The notes beneath the pieces are model-generated. The model worked only from the letters and a program-made list of their open reading frames with translations, searched no databases and was not told the origin of the DNA. 64,000 nucleotides of DNA from Siniperca chuatsi (Eukaryota; Chordata; Actinopteri; Centrarchiformes; Sinipercidae): NCBI RefSeq assembly GCF_020085105.1, contig NC_058053.1, positions 18,666,888-18,730,887 of the forward strand. Direction: 5' to 3'. Below are positions 13,155 through 24,519 of the stretch, piece after piece. Positions within the stretch are counted from its first letter, which is position 1. Every line of letters begins with the position of its first letter. Made by a program: the position numbers and the translations under genes.

Positions 13155-15157
13155 AGTGTTTAATAAAATAATAGAAAATTCATGTAAGCATTTAAACACT
13201 TAAAATCATTAAATAAGAGAACAATAATAAAATTTAATGAAATAATTATATTTAGAAGCGTGTAAAGTCACATTTCAGCATGACATCTTGTTAAGTCACA
13301 CTTTGTCAAATAAAGGTGGGGACTGACTCACTATTCAGATGGGGACAGATACAGAAACTCCAACTGGCTTTGAAGGCATGATGCCCGCCTTACCAACACC
13401 CTGTGTTACAACACTGCATAAGCAATGATATGCAAGAGGTATATTTGAATATTCATGACCAAATCCATCGGCTGTTTGTACTGTAGCCATAATTAATTGC
13501 TGGAGGGGAGGTATACCCACATAGGAGGAGCTGAAGTGTTCAGTGCTGAAACACAGCAATCCCAAAGAAAGCATTAAAAAGTGAGAAAATCATGACTGAG
13601 TGAGTGCTAACACAGTATGGATCTTTTAAAACAGCATGGGATGTACGTACTGAAAGATTTTACTAATTTATTTAAGAATTAACAGACACCTACAACAATA
13701 ATTTAAGCAAAAAAAAAAAAAACGCAATAAAGCAACTGAAATTCTTTAATCTCTGATAGGTAACACTGTCTTGAATTAAATATCTCTCTTTGTTTAGGAT
13801 TTGTGGATATATATGTCCCATTAAAAATGTATGAATATTCAAGAGGAAAGATGGTTGAAGAGTCCCAATCATCTCCTACACAGTTGCTCTGACAGTCAAA
13901 AGAGGGCCGCTAAGAGGAGTTTCACTGTGAAAGACATTAGCATGCCTTTGAAACAAGAGACCTTGAGTATGAACAAGGGCTATCCATACACACTTTGGAA
14001 TGTAATTTATATGCACAAACTGAGGTGTGAGGCCAGCGGATGTTAGAGGGGCAGAAAGGATCCACTCAGTACAGGTGTAGCTTTCACTGGCCAACAATGT
14101 AATACCCGTTTTTATACTGTCAGTGCCTCTTTACACACCAGTGAGCTTCCCTGAACTTACAGACTCCATTGAAAGTGAAAAGATAATATGAGAGGTATAT
14201 AGATAATTGGATGCTCTGCTTGTACTTTTTTTCATATTTCCTCTGCGATCTTGAAGAAATATGTTACCTCATCAAAGAGATTTTGTTTAATGTTTGAAGT
14301 TGAGCGCCAATAAAAGTGTTGATTTTCAACTGTTTGTTTGATGACCTGTGTTACTTTTTGTGCCACCGCCACCGGTGACCTATGTGCTCAACTCTCTGAA
14401 TTATGCATGGTGATTATACGACGTAGTCCTCTGAATTGTAAATTCTCACAATTATACAGCCCATTGTCTATTCATTATTTCAAAATGAATGGGAAATTAT
14501 GTAAAACTATCTCTAAAGAGGAAAGCAGCGTGTAATATGACTTGCCATATTGTTCATGCAATTCAAATACTTTGCTTTTTCTGGGAGTTGAAAGTAATCA
14601 GATTTAAATGAAATCTGACTTGAGTGTCATGCGGGATTATGATACATTTGGAAGATAAGCTATGATAACTACACTTCATGCCATGAGGTGAGAGCACTCA
14701 GGCAAAGAGAGTTTTCCAATTAACTTAAACCTCCCTCAAGGTTAAATATACAAGTGTTGACTGAGAGTCAAACTCATCTTCTTCTTCTTCTCGACCAGAT
14801 GAGTGAAGGACTTGAACATGTCCCACATCATCTCTCTGATTCTCTGTTGACGTCACACAAGCAGCACATACAGTACACATACTGCATTTTTACATAGATG
14901 CCGAAGTTACTATAGTCATGTATTTTTAACGTTTCATTTATAAATAGCGAGAAAAATATTTTTCTCTAGTTTGAGGCATATGGCATACAGGCCATTAGTT
15001 CCAGCACACATTCATGAGCTGTTGTGCCCATACAGTACAAACCCACACTCAACCTCAGATCCTGCAATGAAACTCTGCTAACAGGATAGACTTAAAACTA
15101 AATGAGCATTTGCATTTAGTCAGCAACCTGTAACAGTAACCTTGTATTTCTGCATTA

Positions 15158-16075
15158 CAGTTTTTTTTACAATTGCTAAGTCAAATTTCTCTATACAAGT
15201 TCAAAACTCTGTGTATTTACATTTCATTTTGCACATGTTTACGTATTGCCAAAACTGGTAAATTTACATTTACTAAAACCTAACATAACAAAAAAGAAAT
15301 GCATAAACTCCTAATTGGGACACTGAGCACCTATTTTAATTCCTTGATTACCTCTATGAAAGACTTGTGCCAGGTCAGGAAAGGGGCCAAGTGAGGCAGA
15401 ATCCAGAACGTTTTGTAATTGTATGGGACGATGTGGCGTTTCACCGTTCTCTTCCAGTCACAGAGTGGTTTACGTCCCATTCCAGGATGGTGTCATTACT
15501 CCCACCTTACTTTCCATTCCTAAACCCCATAGAGGAAATATTTTCCTCATGGAGGTGGAAAGTTTATCACCACCAGCCACATGATCAGATGTTCCTCTTT
15601 ATGCAATGAATGCTGGATGTCTGGACATGTCTGCAGAAGATTGTCAGGGATGGATCAGAAGGCATGGTTGACTAGCACTGTTGTATTTCTATATCTGTAG
15701 CTCTTCTATACAAGTATGTATAGTGAATATGTATAGTTTTGTATTGCATTACTGGAATTACATTTTGTGCATTTGGAATTACTCTGCAAAAAATGTTGTA
15801 ATTGAATCATGGTTTATGCCACATAAATAAATAAAAAACACTTGGTCAATGTATAATGAGTGACAAAGTGTTACCATTGGCAGACAAATGTTGTCAGTGT
15901 TCGGGTACACGAGTTGATCCTGAGATGTGTGTGAAGTGTTTTGGTTGCATTAGTGCTTTTTGGATGTGAGGTTAACTGTTGTGCTGAGCTGCATGCTGCT
16001 AAAGAGAACTGTGTGAAGAGTTTTGAAAAAATGAACTCGCATAGAGGAATGTGAGTTAGCAATTGTAAAAATCTG
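15158..16075 (+). mobile_element. Tc1/mariner-superfamily remnant with inverted repeats and TA flanks
   Basis: The left end CAGTTTTTTTTACAATTGCTAA (15158) and right end TTAGCAATTGTAAAAATCTG (to 16075) are imperfect inverted repeats sharing ACAATTGCTAA. Each is bordered by TA, the target of this superfamily. The interior has only the C-terminal half of a DDE transposase, so the element has an internal deletion. Confidence 0.75.
15367..15609 (+). pseudogene. Partial DDE transposase (IS630/Tc1-type)
   Basis: The frame encodes VIVWDDVAFHRS, containing the second catalytic Asp, then SLLPPYFPFLNPIEEIFSSWRW, where NPIEE supplies the final acidic residue. After a stop, CQGWIRH in the region to about 15670 resembles the C-terminal end of the same family in another frame. 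The N-terminal DNA-binding half and first catalytic Asp are absent. It is a relic. Confidence 0.75.
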
Positions 16076-16824
16076 TAAGTGGTCTTTCTGCACCCGGTCA
16101 CTTTTAAAGTCCCCCTCCACTCAAAAATGTAATTTGCTTGTTGTTCCTTGACTGTGATGTTTGACCTTCACTGTGCAGGATGATGTACAGGAGGTGCAGA
16201 GTTTGACACTAGACACCACTGTTTTCACATTTATCTGCTAAAGGAGGAAAGCTTCTCTGTGCACACCTGTCACGTCACAACTAGTCTGGAAGCCAATTGT
16301 GGTCCAATATGCAACTTATACTTACAAGTGTGATGTGGAAACTTTAAAGCTCCAGTGCACAAACACTGAGAATAGACTTTTTTGTTAAATAGGAGATATC
16401 TTGTGTCCAGTAATTAATAGAAATGATGAATATCTGCATATTCATAGATTCTAGATTTTTCAATGATGGAAAAGGAGTAGATGTAATTTTAAGACTTTTT
16501 AACAAGGCGATTGAACTATTTTGTGGACAAACCACCTCAGACACAAATTATTGTTGAAAGCCGAGTATTTTTATTTGTCTTAAAACACGTCTATCTTAAA
16601 ACTTTTTACATGAAGCACTATGTAACTTTGGTTTGAAAAGTGTGATACAAATAAAGGTTATTATTTTATTTATTATTTTAGTATTACTCATAATTTTTCT
16701 CTCTTACATTCTTTTCTTCATTTGATTTGATTTTAATCTAGTAATTATTTTGGTTATAGACATAATGAGTCTGTAGCATGATGACAGATACTTAGCATGA
16801 GTGTTAGATTTTTGATTATGCCTA

Positions 16825-16935
16825 TTCTATTCTGTTAAATTCTGTTCTGTTCTATTCTATTCTATTCTATTCTATTCTATTCTATTCTATTCTATTCCGT
16901 TCTGCTCCGTTCCGTTCCGTTCTGTTCTGTTATAT
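16825..16935 (+). repeat. (TTCTA)n pentanucleotide array with TTCTG/TTCCG variants
   Basis: Clean TTCTA units in the centre grade into TTCTG and TTCCG units at both edges, the usual pattern of an ageing microsatellite. Confidence 0.9.
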
Positions 16936-17423
16936 TCTATTACCAGACTGTTTTCACACATGTTACTACTGTTGGACAGGTTGATGTCTGAACAGTCTTT
17001 TTTTTATCCATCTATGAAAGTGCAGATTTTCATTCTTATTTTTTTTAAAATGCAGTATCTTGCATGGCCTTGCTTTGGTTACATTATGTACAGGCTATAA
17101 CCACCTGCAGTGAGACCGCCGCTTCCTGTCCCTCCTCCTCCTCCTCCTCCTCCTCTGGAAGTGTTACCCTCTCACCCTCTATCTCCCCTCATCCGCAATT
17201 CTCGTCCTCACCTCCTGCTGCACTCCATCCCTCTGCTGAGCACAGGTATTTGTTTAGGAATCTCTCGGTGGAAATTATACTCCATCTCCGGCGCTCCCTA
17301 TCAACACACAATTATCATGGGCAATCATGCAGAACAGTGCTGAATTCAGCTGGGACTCTGATGACATTACTGACTGCAAGGCCCGGCTTCTTCTGTAGGT
17401 AGCCTGCTCCAAACCTGCATTAA

Positions 17424-17425
<2 letters not shown>

Positions 17426-17463
<38 letters not shown>
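17426..17463 (+). repeat. (CT)n dinucleotide repeat
   Basis: About 18 uninterrupted CT units, followed by an imperfect CTCTCTGTCC tail to about 17488. Confidence 0.9.
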
Positions 17464-17471
<8 letters not shown>

Positions 17472-19084
17472 GTCCCTCTCTCTCTCACACACACTTGGAT
17501 ATGGATAGAGAAATGATTAAATGTTTTTTTTTTAATTTATCTTATTATGATTTAATTTAAACCAGGAAGTCCACCAGATAAAAAATCTCTATCCTAGGGG
17601 AGACTTGGCTGAAAGGACCACGCCGACCTGAAACAGGACAAATCCTGGTGATCTTATCTTACAATTTTTTAGCATCTGCCAACCTCTGTGGCCTCGTCTT
17701 GTGACCTGCAGTGGTTTACCTCAGCGGAGCGTCTCATATGGCTGAGCTGAAGTTTGGTGCGGCTTCTCGCTCAGTGTGTGGACAGCAATTTGAAATTCCA
17801 GGGATCTTCTGTGTCTTCTGTAAAGGCAAAGTCAATCTCACAAAGTAATCAGTGCCTTACATTGTGTCGCTCCGTCCTGTATTCTGAGGCACACTACAGA
17901 TGCATTTCTTTATGTATGATAAGTAGATTATAAAGCTCGAAAGGCACAGAGTTGATACAGACACATGAAAAATCGACAATGGCGTTCAGATCCTGATTAA
18001 ATGCTCCATTCATGAGTGAAATTACCATTCGTCTGTCAGCCAAGGTGTGAATTCTTTCATCTACAGATCCTACCTCTGAAGCTGTGATTAAAGGCATAAC
18101 GCCACATACACTCCACATAGACTCTAGAAAAGCAAAAGAGGATTTCTGCTTCTGGGGATGTAGGTTGATGTGTAAATCAAGTGAGTCAACAGTGCCCTCT
18201 TGTGGTATTGTAGTGTATTTTTCCAGACCTTTGTTATAATGATCCCATTTCATGGAATGATTGACAGCAAGAATCAATTCATTCCATGTGCAAAAGGTGT
18301 ACTCCTGATTGGTTATTGCTGTCAGTCAGATATTTATATCTCTAGAATTATACTGTCTGTAATTTGGGCTGATGATGGTCCTTTAACCAAAATGTTCGCT
18401 TTTTGTCATATTTTTTCACATTGTGTCACCTTTTGCACATGGAATAAATTGATTCTTTTTGCATCTTGAGAGCCTCTTCCGCTTTTGTGTCAGTGTGCTG
18501 GCAATTTTTCTATGAAATGGGACTGCTGATTTTGGCTACACGCACCTGACACTATCTTCTGAAAAGCCTGGATTCAAGAGCGCAAATCCATTTACGATTC
18601 TTTGACTTTGTTACAATGGCAAAATTATTCATTTTAGACATCAAAGCTTGCCTTCACCTCATCATTTTATTGTCAAACAGAAAAACATTTATTTGGGCAG
18701 ATATGATGTTATGTCAGAATCTCACAACACACCGGACAGATGGTAAAAGCATGTACAACAAAACCTCAACAACATAAACATAAAACAGTTACATAAACTC
18801 AACATAAAAAGCCTGTCATGCTTCAAGCTCCACTTATAAACAGAAAAAACTGTGCTGAACCAAGAAACTGGTCAAACAGGAAAAATATGACCAAATAACA
18901 GAACGGTTTCAGGCTATGTACAGAAATATTAAAATAATACTGAAGGAAAAGCAGAAAAAATGAAGCATGATACATTCAGTGAAATATAAATATTTGATTA
19001 TATTACAAGATACGTCTGATTTTTCTTATTGTCAAAAAAAGACCAAAACCAACAATGAATGGACCCAAATGTCATCTGTGTAGC

Positions 19085-19420
19085 TGAAGCCTGATATAAA
19101 TTATTACGCTGTGCCACAGAGCTACATTGTTGTCCAAAAATTCTTTTTTAAAACATCAGTGAGCCACACTGTTGCACTGAATGACATGCTCCTTTATTAT
19201 GATCAACATGGGTGTGGTGTACTCACCACACCCAAAAAATTAAAGTTTATATTTGCGATCTGTTTTTAAAGGTTACATCTTCAGTATAAATGAATGGGCT
19301 TGGAGCTGACTGTAACAGACAAGGTAGGGAAGTTTGAAAGTATTGGTTTTGGTCTTTTCATTGGATTTGTGGACAATAACAAAAATATAGAATATCATCA
19401 GCTTTACACTTTAAATTGAC
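19085..19420 (+). repeat. Dispersed repeat, 'GAGCCACACTGTTG' family, copy 1
   Basis: Shares ATTGTTGTCCAAAAA, GAGCCACACTGTTG, TATGATCAACATGGG, AGGGAAGTTTGAAAGTA and ATATAGAATATCA in order with 37830-38060 and 54480-54960. Not coding. Confidence 0.6.
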
Positions 19421-20006
19421 TGCAGAAAACACTGACTCCTATGACTGTTTATACAGAATAGAAAAATGATCATGCCACCAAGCTTTTCACTCTGCACTTT
19501 TTTAAAAGTTGTTTTTAAAACACTATACAAAGCAAAATATATGTTTTTATTACTTGTTAAACTTGCTTTTCCTCATCAAACATTTGATTGCCGGTAATTT
19601 TGAATTTCATGAGCATACGTTCATAACCCTCACAACCATCAACACAAAAGTGTTATGCACCACAGGTATTTATATGTGATCAGGCTTGTTGAGAATTCCT
19701 CATATAGTCTCCTACCTACGGATAGTACCGAACTGTATGTAACGTAGCTCAATTAAAAGTAGCTCAGGGTGGAGTGATTATGATGCCATTTCTGAGCTCA
19801 ACAATGGTTACAATGTTTTTATCCTGGAACAAAGTGTTCAAGACTGTCAGATCATTTATACCACAGAGCTGCCATATAGTATCTACAGAGTCCTGCTTTT
19901 ACATGGCAGACAAAATGTGGAAAATATCAAAGGTCTGGTGGTAAAAAAAAAAGAAAGAAACACATCTAAAGGCCCCACTCTTCCTCTAACCTGCTGCTGG
20001 TTGAAG

Positions 20007-23000
20007 TCAGTGATAGTGAATCTGGATGGTTCGGCCAATGAGGAGGAAAAGAAGGCCGGACAGGAGGCAGAAGAAGATGCCAATGGGGGCAAACATGAAG
20101 GACAGACCATAGTTGAGGGACAGCTGGAAGTCTGGACACACTGCAGCGCGCTGGTGGTCTATGTAGACATCCACCACATCCAACACCTGCACCCACAGTA
20201 CGTACATCACCACCACACACAGCAGGAAAAGACCTGGTGCAGAGAAGGGCAGCAGAGACAAAGAGATGAGACTGTGATGATTGAAACTCACTCACATACT
20301 TTTTATATAAACCAGTGGATCCAAAACAGGGGATAAAAATGAAAATTGAACCAGTGGTGGGAGAAGTATTAAGAGCCTTTACTTAAGTACCAACTTAACA
20401 ATGTTAAAGTAAGCCATTACAAATATAAGTCCTGCATTTAAAAGTAAAAGTACAGAAGTATTATCAGCTAAATACAATGAAAGTATACAAAGTAAAAGTA
20501 CTTGTTCTGCAGAAAAATGGCCTATGTGAGTGATATATTATTATATATGAGATGATTAGGTTGTTAATACTCATGCATCAATGGCCTGGTCAAGGTGGTA
20601 GTTTTAATCAGTCAAATTACACAAAGCATCTCTACTAAAGGCTCATTTAAGAAGTTAAAAACAAAATTATAGCTCAATGGTATAGGTTTTGCTCTCTGCT
20701 TGATACACGTTCTATCAGTAGAACTCCAACAACAAGTATGCAAATATTACACATTTACCAACTATAGAAAGAATAGCTATCCTGCCGACCAACATTGTAG
20801 CTCAGGTGAATTAGACAGATTACTTTTTCTAGCAACACAGAAGTAATACTGATTTCTGCTTGACATCACTATATATTGTTATGTTTTCTGTATGGCTCAG
20901 GCCTGGTGTGAGAGAAGCTGGTTATTGTGGTGCAGTTATCTGCAACATTTTAGACCATTTGCTTTACATATGTACCTCTACGTGTAAAAATCATTCCTGA
21001 CCCCACAGTCTCTTTTATATATAGTTAGGTAGTTTAGTCCTGTAAAAAGTATAGTATTTCCCTCTGAAATTTTTTTCCTTGTAAAAGTATAACGTAGCAT
21101 AAAATGGGAAATACTTCAAAATGGTACAGTAATTAAGTAAGTGTACTTAGTTACTTTCCACCACTGGATTTAACCATTTGAAAACCTCACCAGATGCCAG
21201 GAAGAGGCCGCCCCCTGCTTTATACAAGCGGTGGCTGGCGAACGGAGCAGCACAGATGATGACGAACCCAGCCAGCACTACAGCTGCCACACCAATGAGC
21301 ATAAAGATGCTCCAGAAGCCTCTGTAGACTGGACAACAGAATTGTTAGCCAATTGTATATACAGTCATTGGATCACTAAAGAACATAAACTCAATCTATA
21401 CAAAGAGGCAAATCTAAATAAATAAATAAATATACGCTTACTTATGGCAGAATCATACTCTGTGGCATTGTGGGTCTGATGAGAGATGGGGAATGGGAAG
21501 AGGTAGGCATGCATGCACACTTTGGAGTGAGGCTGATTTGCTGGAGAGAGAAAGAATAAATCAATGCAGAAAATAAATGAAAATGCAATCTTACAAGTAA
21601 ACAAACACAGTTGGCAATTAGAAGACATCACTTACAAATACAATATAATTATGTAGCAAACAACATGTTCACTTGTCGTACAAGAACGATATATGCATCA
21701 GATATTGCACAAAAAGAGACACTTCTGTTCTTTACACATTGACACATTTCAGTTCTAACTTTATTGCTTGAAAATATGCAACTTATTTGCTTTGTCAGTT
21801 GGAGACAATGACCAAAATCCCTTTGTACTTTGTGACAAGTGTTTCATGGATTGGGATATAACTAAATTTGAGAAGAGAGTGACAAATAGTTATGATTATT
21901 CTACTCTTTTTGTCTCGCGTTTTTTATATTCTTTCCTACTCTCCACCATGTGAAATTCCACAGACCCTCACAAGGTCCTTTCAATGCTGGAGGCTGTTTC
22001 TGACAATGACCCACCATTCAAAGTATCCATCAGAAAATAGACAACGCACAATCACCTGACAAACGACCAGAATAACATCACATGGCACGGCCTCTAAACA
22101 GTCACATGAGAGGGTTTCTACCACTGTGGCGTTATACAAGTTTTAAAGACATAATAGCAGTGAATCAAAAACTGATATTTATTGTGCAGCAGAGTCGTGG
22201 TGTTACCGTGTGACTCTGTGGAGGAGAATGGTTTTGAGCACTCACCAAGCATTGGCTTCAGAAGACAGAGAACAGAGCTATTTAAGAGACAATTCTTCCT
22301 TTTTGTTTGTATACTAAAAGATTATTTCAATCAGCAGAGCTATAGTTTAAGCTGAATGTTCAGCTCTTAATGGAGAGCCTGGGCCAAAAAACATACTCCG
22401 TTTTGTCATCTTGATACTTCATGACTTTTCGTAATTTTATGAGAATTGCTTATGAACATGAACAGTACTTTTTAGGCAGTAACAGTTTGTTCATAAGATT
22501 GAAGAACAGGGAGTTAGACCTCTCTGGGGTAGACTGTACAAATGACTTTTTGAAAAAAGACATTTGTTCATGCACAGCCCATATAACTTATAAAACATTA
22601 TTTGGCAAGCGCAGTTTGTAGCAAAGGGAAGAGTTACCACATCAATACTTTTCTCCCTATTGGGTTTTAATAAGGTCAGAAGAAAAGAAACAAAATATTT
22701 AAAGGGAAGAAATTTGTTGATTTTACAATCATTCTCATCCTTTTTAAATATAAAGCAGTGGAAACAATGAGAAGATTGCAAAAAAAAAAACACAATTGGA
22801 ACAACATCATGTGTCTGTCTCACTTACTGAACCAGAGCTTCCACAGCAAGTTGTCGTCACCCAAGTTGCCCCCGAACGAACACCTCCAGAAAAAACCCTC
22901 ATGGTATAGAGTGATATCACTAGTGCCCTCCTGCACCACCACATCTCCACGCTGAAAGAAGAAATAAAAGAAAGAATAATGGCTTATTACTAAATATATT

Positions 23001-24519
23001 CTGACTTCTGCAGAACAGGGTTTGTGTAAGTATGATTATGGATGCACTCCATGTTATCTGTTGATGTAATTAAGGCCTGAGAGCAGTCTCAAGATCATGT
23101 GAGGCAGGTGTACAGTGTGTTGCCACAGTGGCACAGAGCAGCTGCTAAGTCAGGTCAAGGGTTGAGCTGAGCAAGCACCTCTAACCAGCATCTATCACGC
23201 AGGTTTTGTTTGGTGCTGAGCAAGCGTGCAGGTCAAGGGTGTTCCCACTCAGGAAACACTCATAATTGGTGTTTCTATTTTTGTGCGTAAGCAAAAAAAA
23301 GAACACATCCTAAATTTCCGGTTATGTGATCCATAAAATACCTCTCAGAGAAATGAAAGCAGAAGGTGAAGGTTCAAGTTTCATAAAGTCAAGGTTAGGG
23401 TGTAAGGGGTGGCAAGATAAATCTGAGGGGTCACAAGACAATTAATGGGATCGGAGAGAATCACAAACATCTTTCTTTTACACAAAATTAAGGTAATTTT
23501 TTCTGACTTCCTTCTAATTCCTTTTTTCTTGTGAAATACTGAATAGATTTAACCTTGATGGCCTCAAAAAACATTTGAACGAAATAATTTGAGAAGGGAA
23601 AAACACTTTGGTTGACTGATATTAAACCTGTGATGACGGGTCATAGAGAGAGAAGTTGGTTTGTTTTACAGCGACACAAGCCAAAAAAGTTGAGAAGCAG
23701 TGCTATATGATGCTAACAATCCTACTAAACTGTCCACTAAAGAATAAAAAACAACTGCATTCTGACTGGATGATGCACTTTTTGACAGCTTATCCTCTCC
23801 GTGCTACCACTTTGCTTTTATTGTGATGATATCATGTCTCAATTCCAGTATCAGTGCCCACTATGAAAAACTAGGTATGTTCTCGTCGGTGATATTTGAT
23901 ACAGTATCATACCACTGGGACTACTGGTATTTGTATTTCTATCATAGGGGCACATGGTACAAGCTGTGTCTCAATCACTGCATAGCTGCACACACTACAT
24001 TAAACAGTGTCTGATTACATGGAGAGGTCCTGCAGGGATGCCTCTCCACCCTGCAGTTTATCTACTGAAAGAATGATTGGAGCAACTGATCACAGTTTCC
24101 AAAATAGAAGAAGTGACTTTGATTCTAGTTCAAAGGTCCACCCCGTTAGACGTTATAAGTATTTCATTATGAGGGTATGGAGTGCAACTTCACAAAACAC
24201 CATTTAAAGTTTAATACTATACAAAATAATAGAATTTCTGGGGTTACAAATATTTTCAACCTAAAAACACATGATAACTAATATTCAACTCAGACATGAC
24301 AAATGAAATGATATCTTCTGAGCCTCCTTGATCTGCTGCTGTTTGCAGTCCAAAACCTACCTCTATGGTCACATCACCAGGGCCAGCAGATCCGGCAGGG
24401 TTTGGTTGGCAACTCTCTGAGGCCAGCAGCCAGTAATCGGTTCCAAACGAGAGGAGGATGAACACAGCTGCCAACGCCCCAAAGAGCCCACCAAAAAACA
24501 ACGCCACACTAAGCTTCAT
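20007..24519 (-). CDS. tmem182: TMEM182, four-pass claudin/PMP22-type membrane protein
   Basis: Five coding exons, read on the minus strand: 24519-24361, 22951-22828, 21540-21442, 21328-21191 and 20233-20007. All introns are GT-AG and phases agree, giving 248 aa (human TMEM182 is about 229). TM1 is about residues 4-26, followed by the motif DYWLLA. The first extracellular loop carries EGFFWRC (71-77), Cys103 and a glycosylation sequon NAT at 119-121. TM2 is about 134-156, TM3 about 169-190 and TM4 about 214-240, and the protein ends IQIHYH. In mammals TMEM182 is a muscle and adipose membrane protein linked to myoblast differentiation through integrin beta-1. I chose the ATG at 24519 because [16 protein letters not shown] aligns with the known N-terminus. 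An in-frame ATG 14 codons upstream (24561) exists but adds a tail the family lacks. A Pro/Gly/Ala-rich insert follows the first Cys (about residues 35-47). Divergent from MFSD9. Confidence 0.93.
20352..21166. mobile_element. hAT-like miniature element in TMEM182 intron 4
   Basis: About 815 bp with terminal inverted repeats: CAGTGGTGG at 20352 and CCACCACTG ending at 21166. It contains many direct and inverted runs based on ACTTAAGTA and AAGTAAAAGTAC. The flanks aattgaac (20344-20351) and gatttaac (21167-21174) match at 6 of 8 bases, as an eroded 8-bp hAT target duplication would. No transposase is present, so it is non-autonomous. It fills most of the 957-bp intron. A second member of the family lies at 56267-56780. 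Confidence 0.75.

Larger units (their letters stand above)
13155..20006. other. Intergenic stretch 3' of TMEM182
   Basis: Contains the Tc1/mariner remnant, the TTCTA and CT arrays and a dispersed repeat. The open frame at 17064-17402 reads through a CTC/TCC-rich run giving poly-Ser and has no family resemblance. Segments 14280-14700 and 18180-18470 look repeat-free and could be regulatory. Part of 19400-20006 is presumably the TMEM182 3' UTR. Confidence 0.5.

Noticed and set aside
17064-17402. Ser-rich protein-coding exon
   Set aside because: Poly-Ser arises from a TCC repeat, two overlapping frames are equally open, and no domain is seen.
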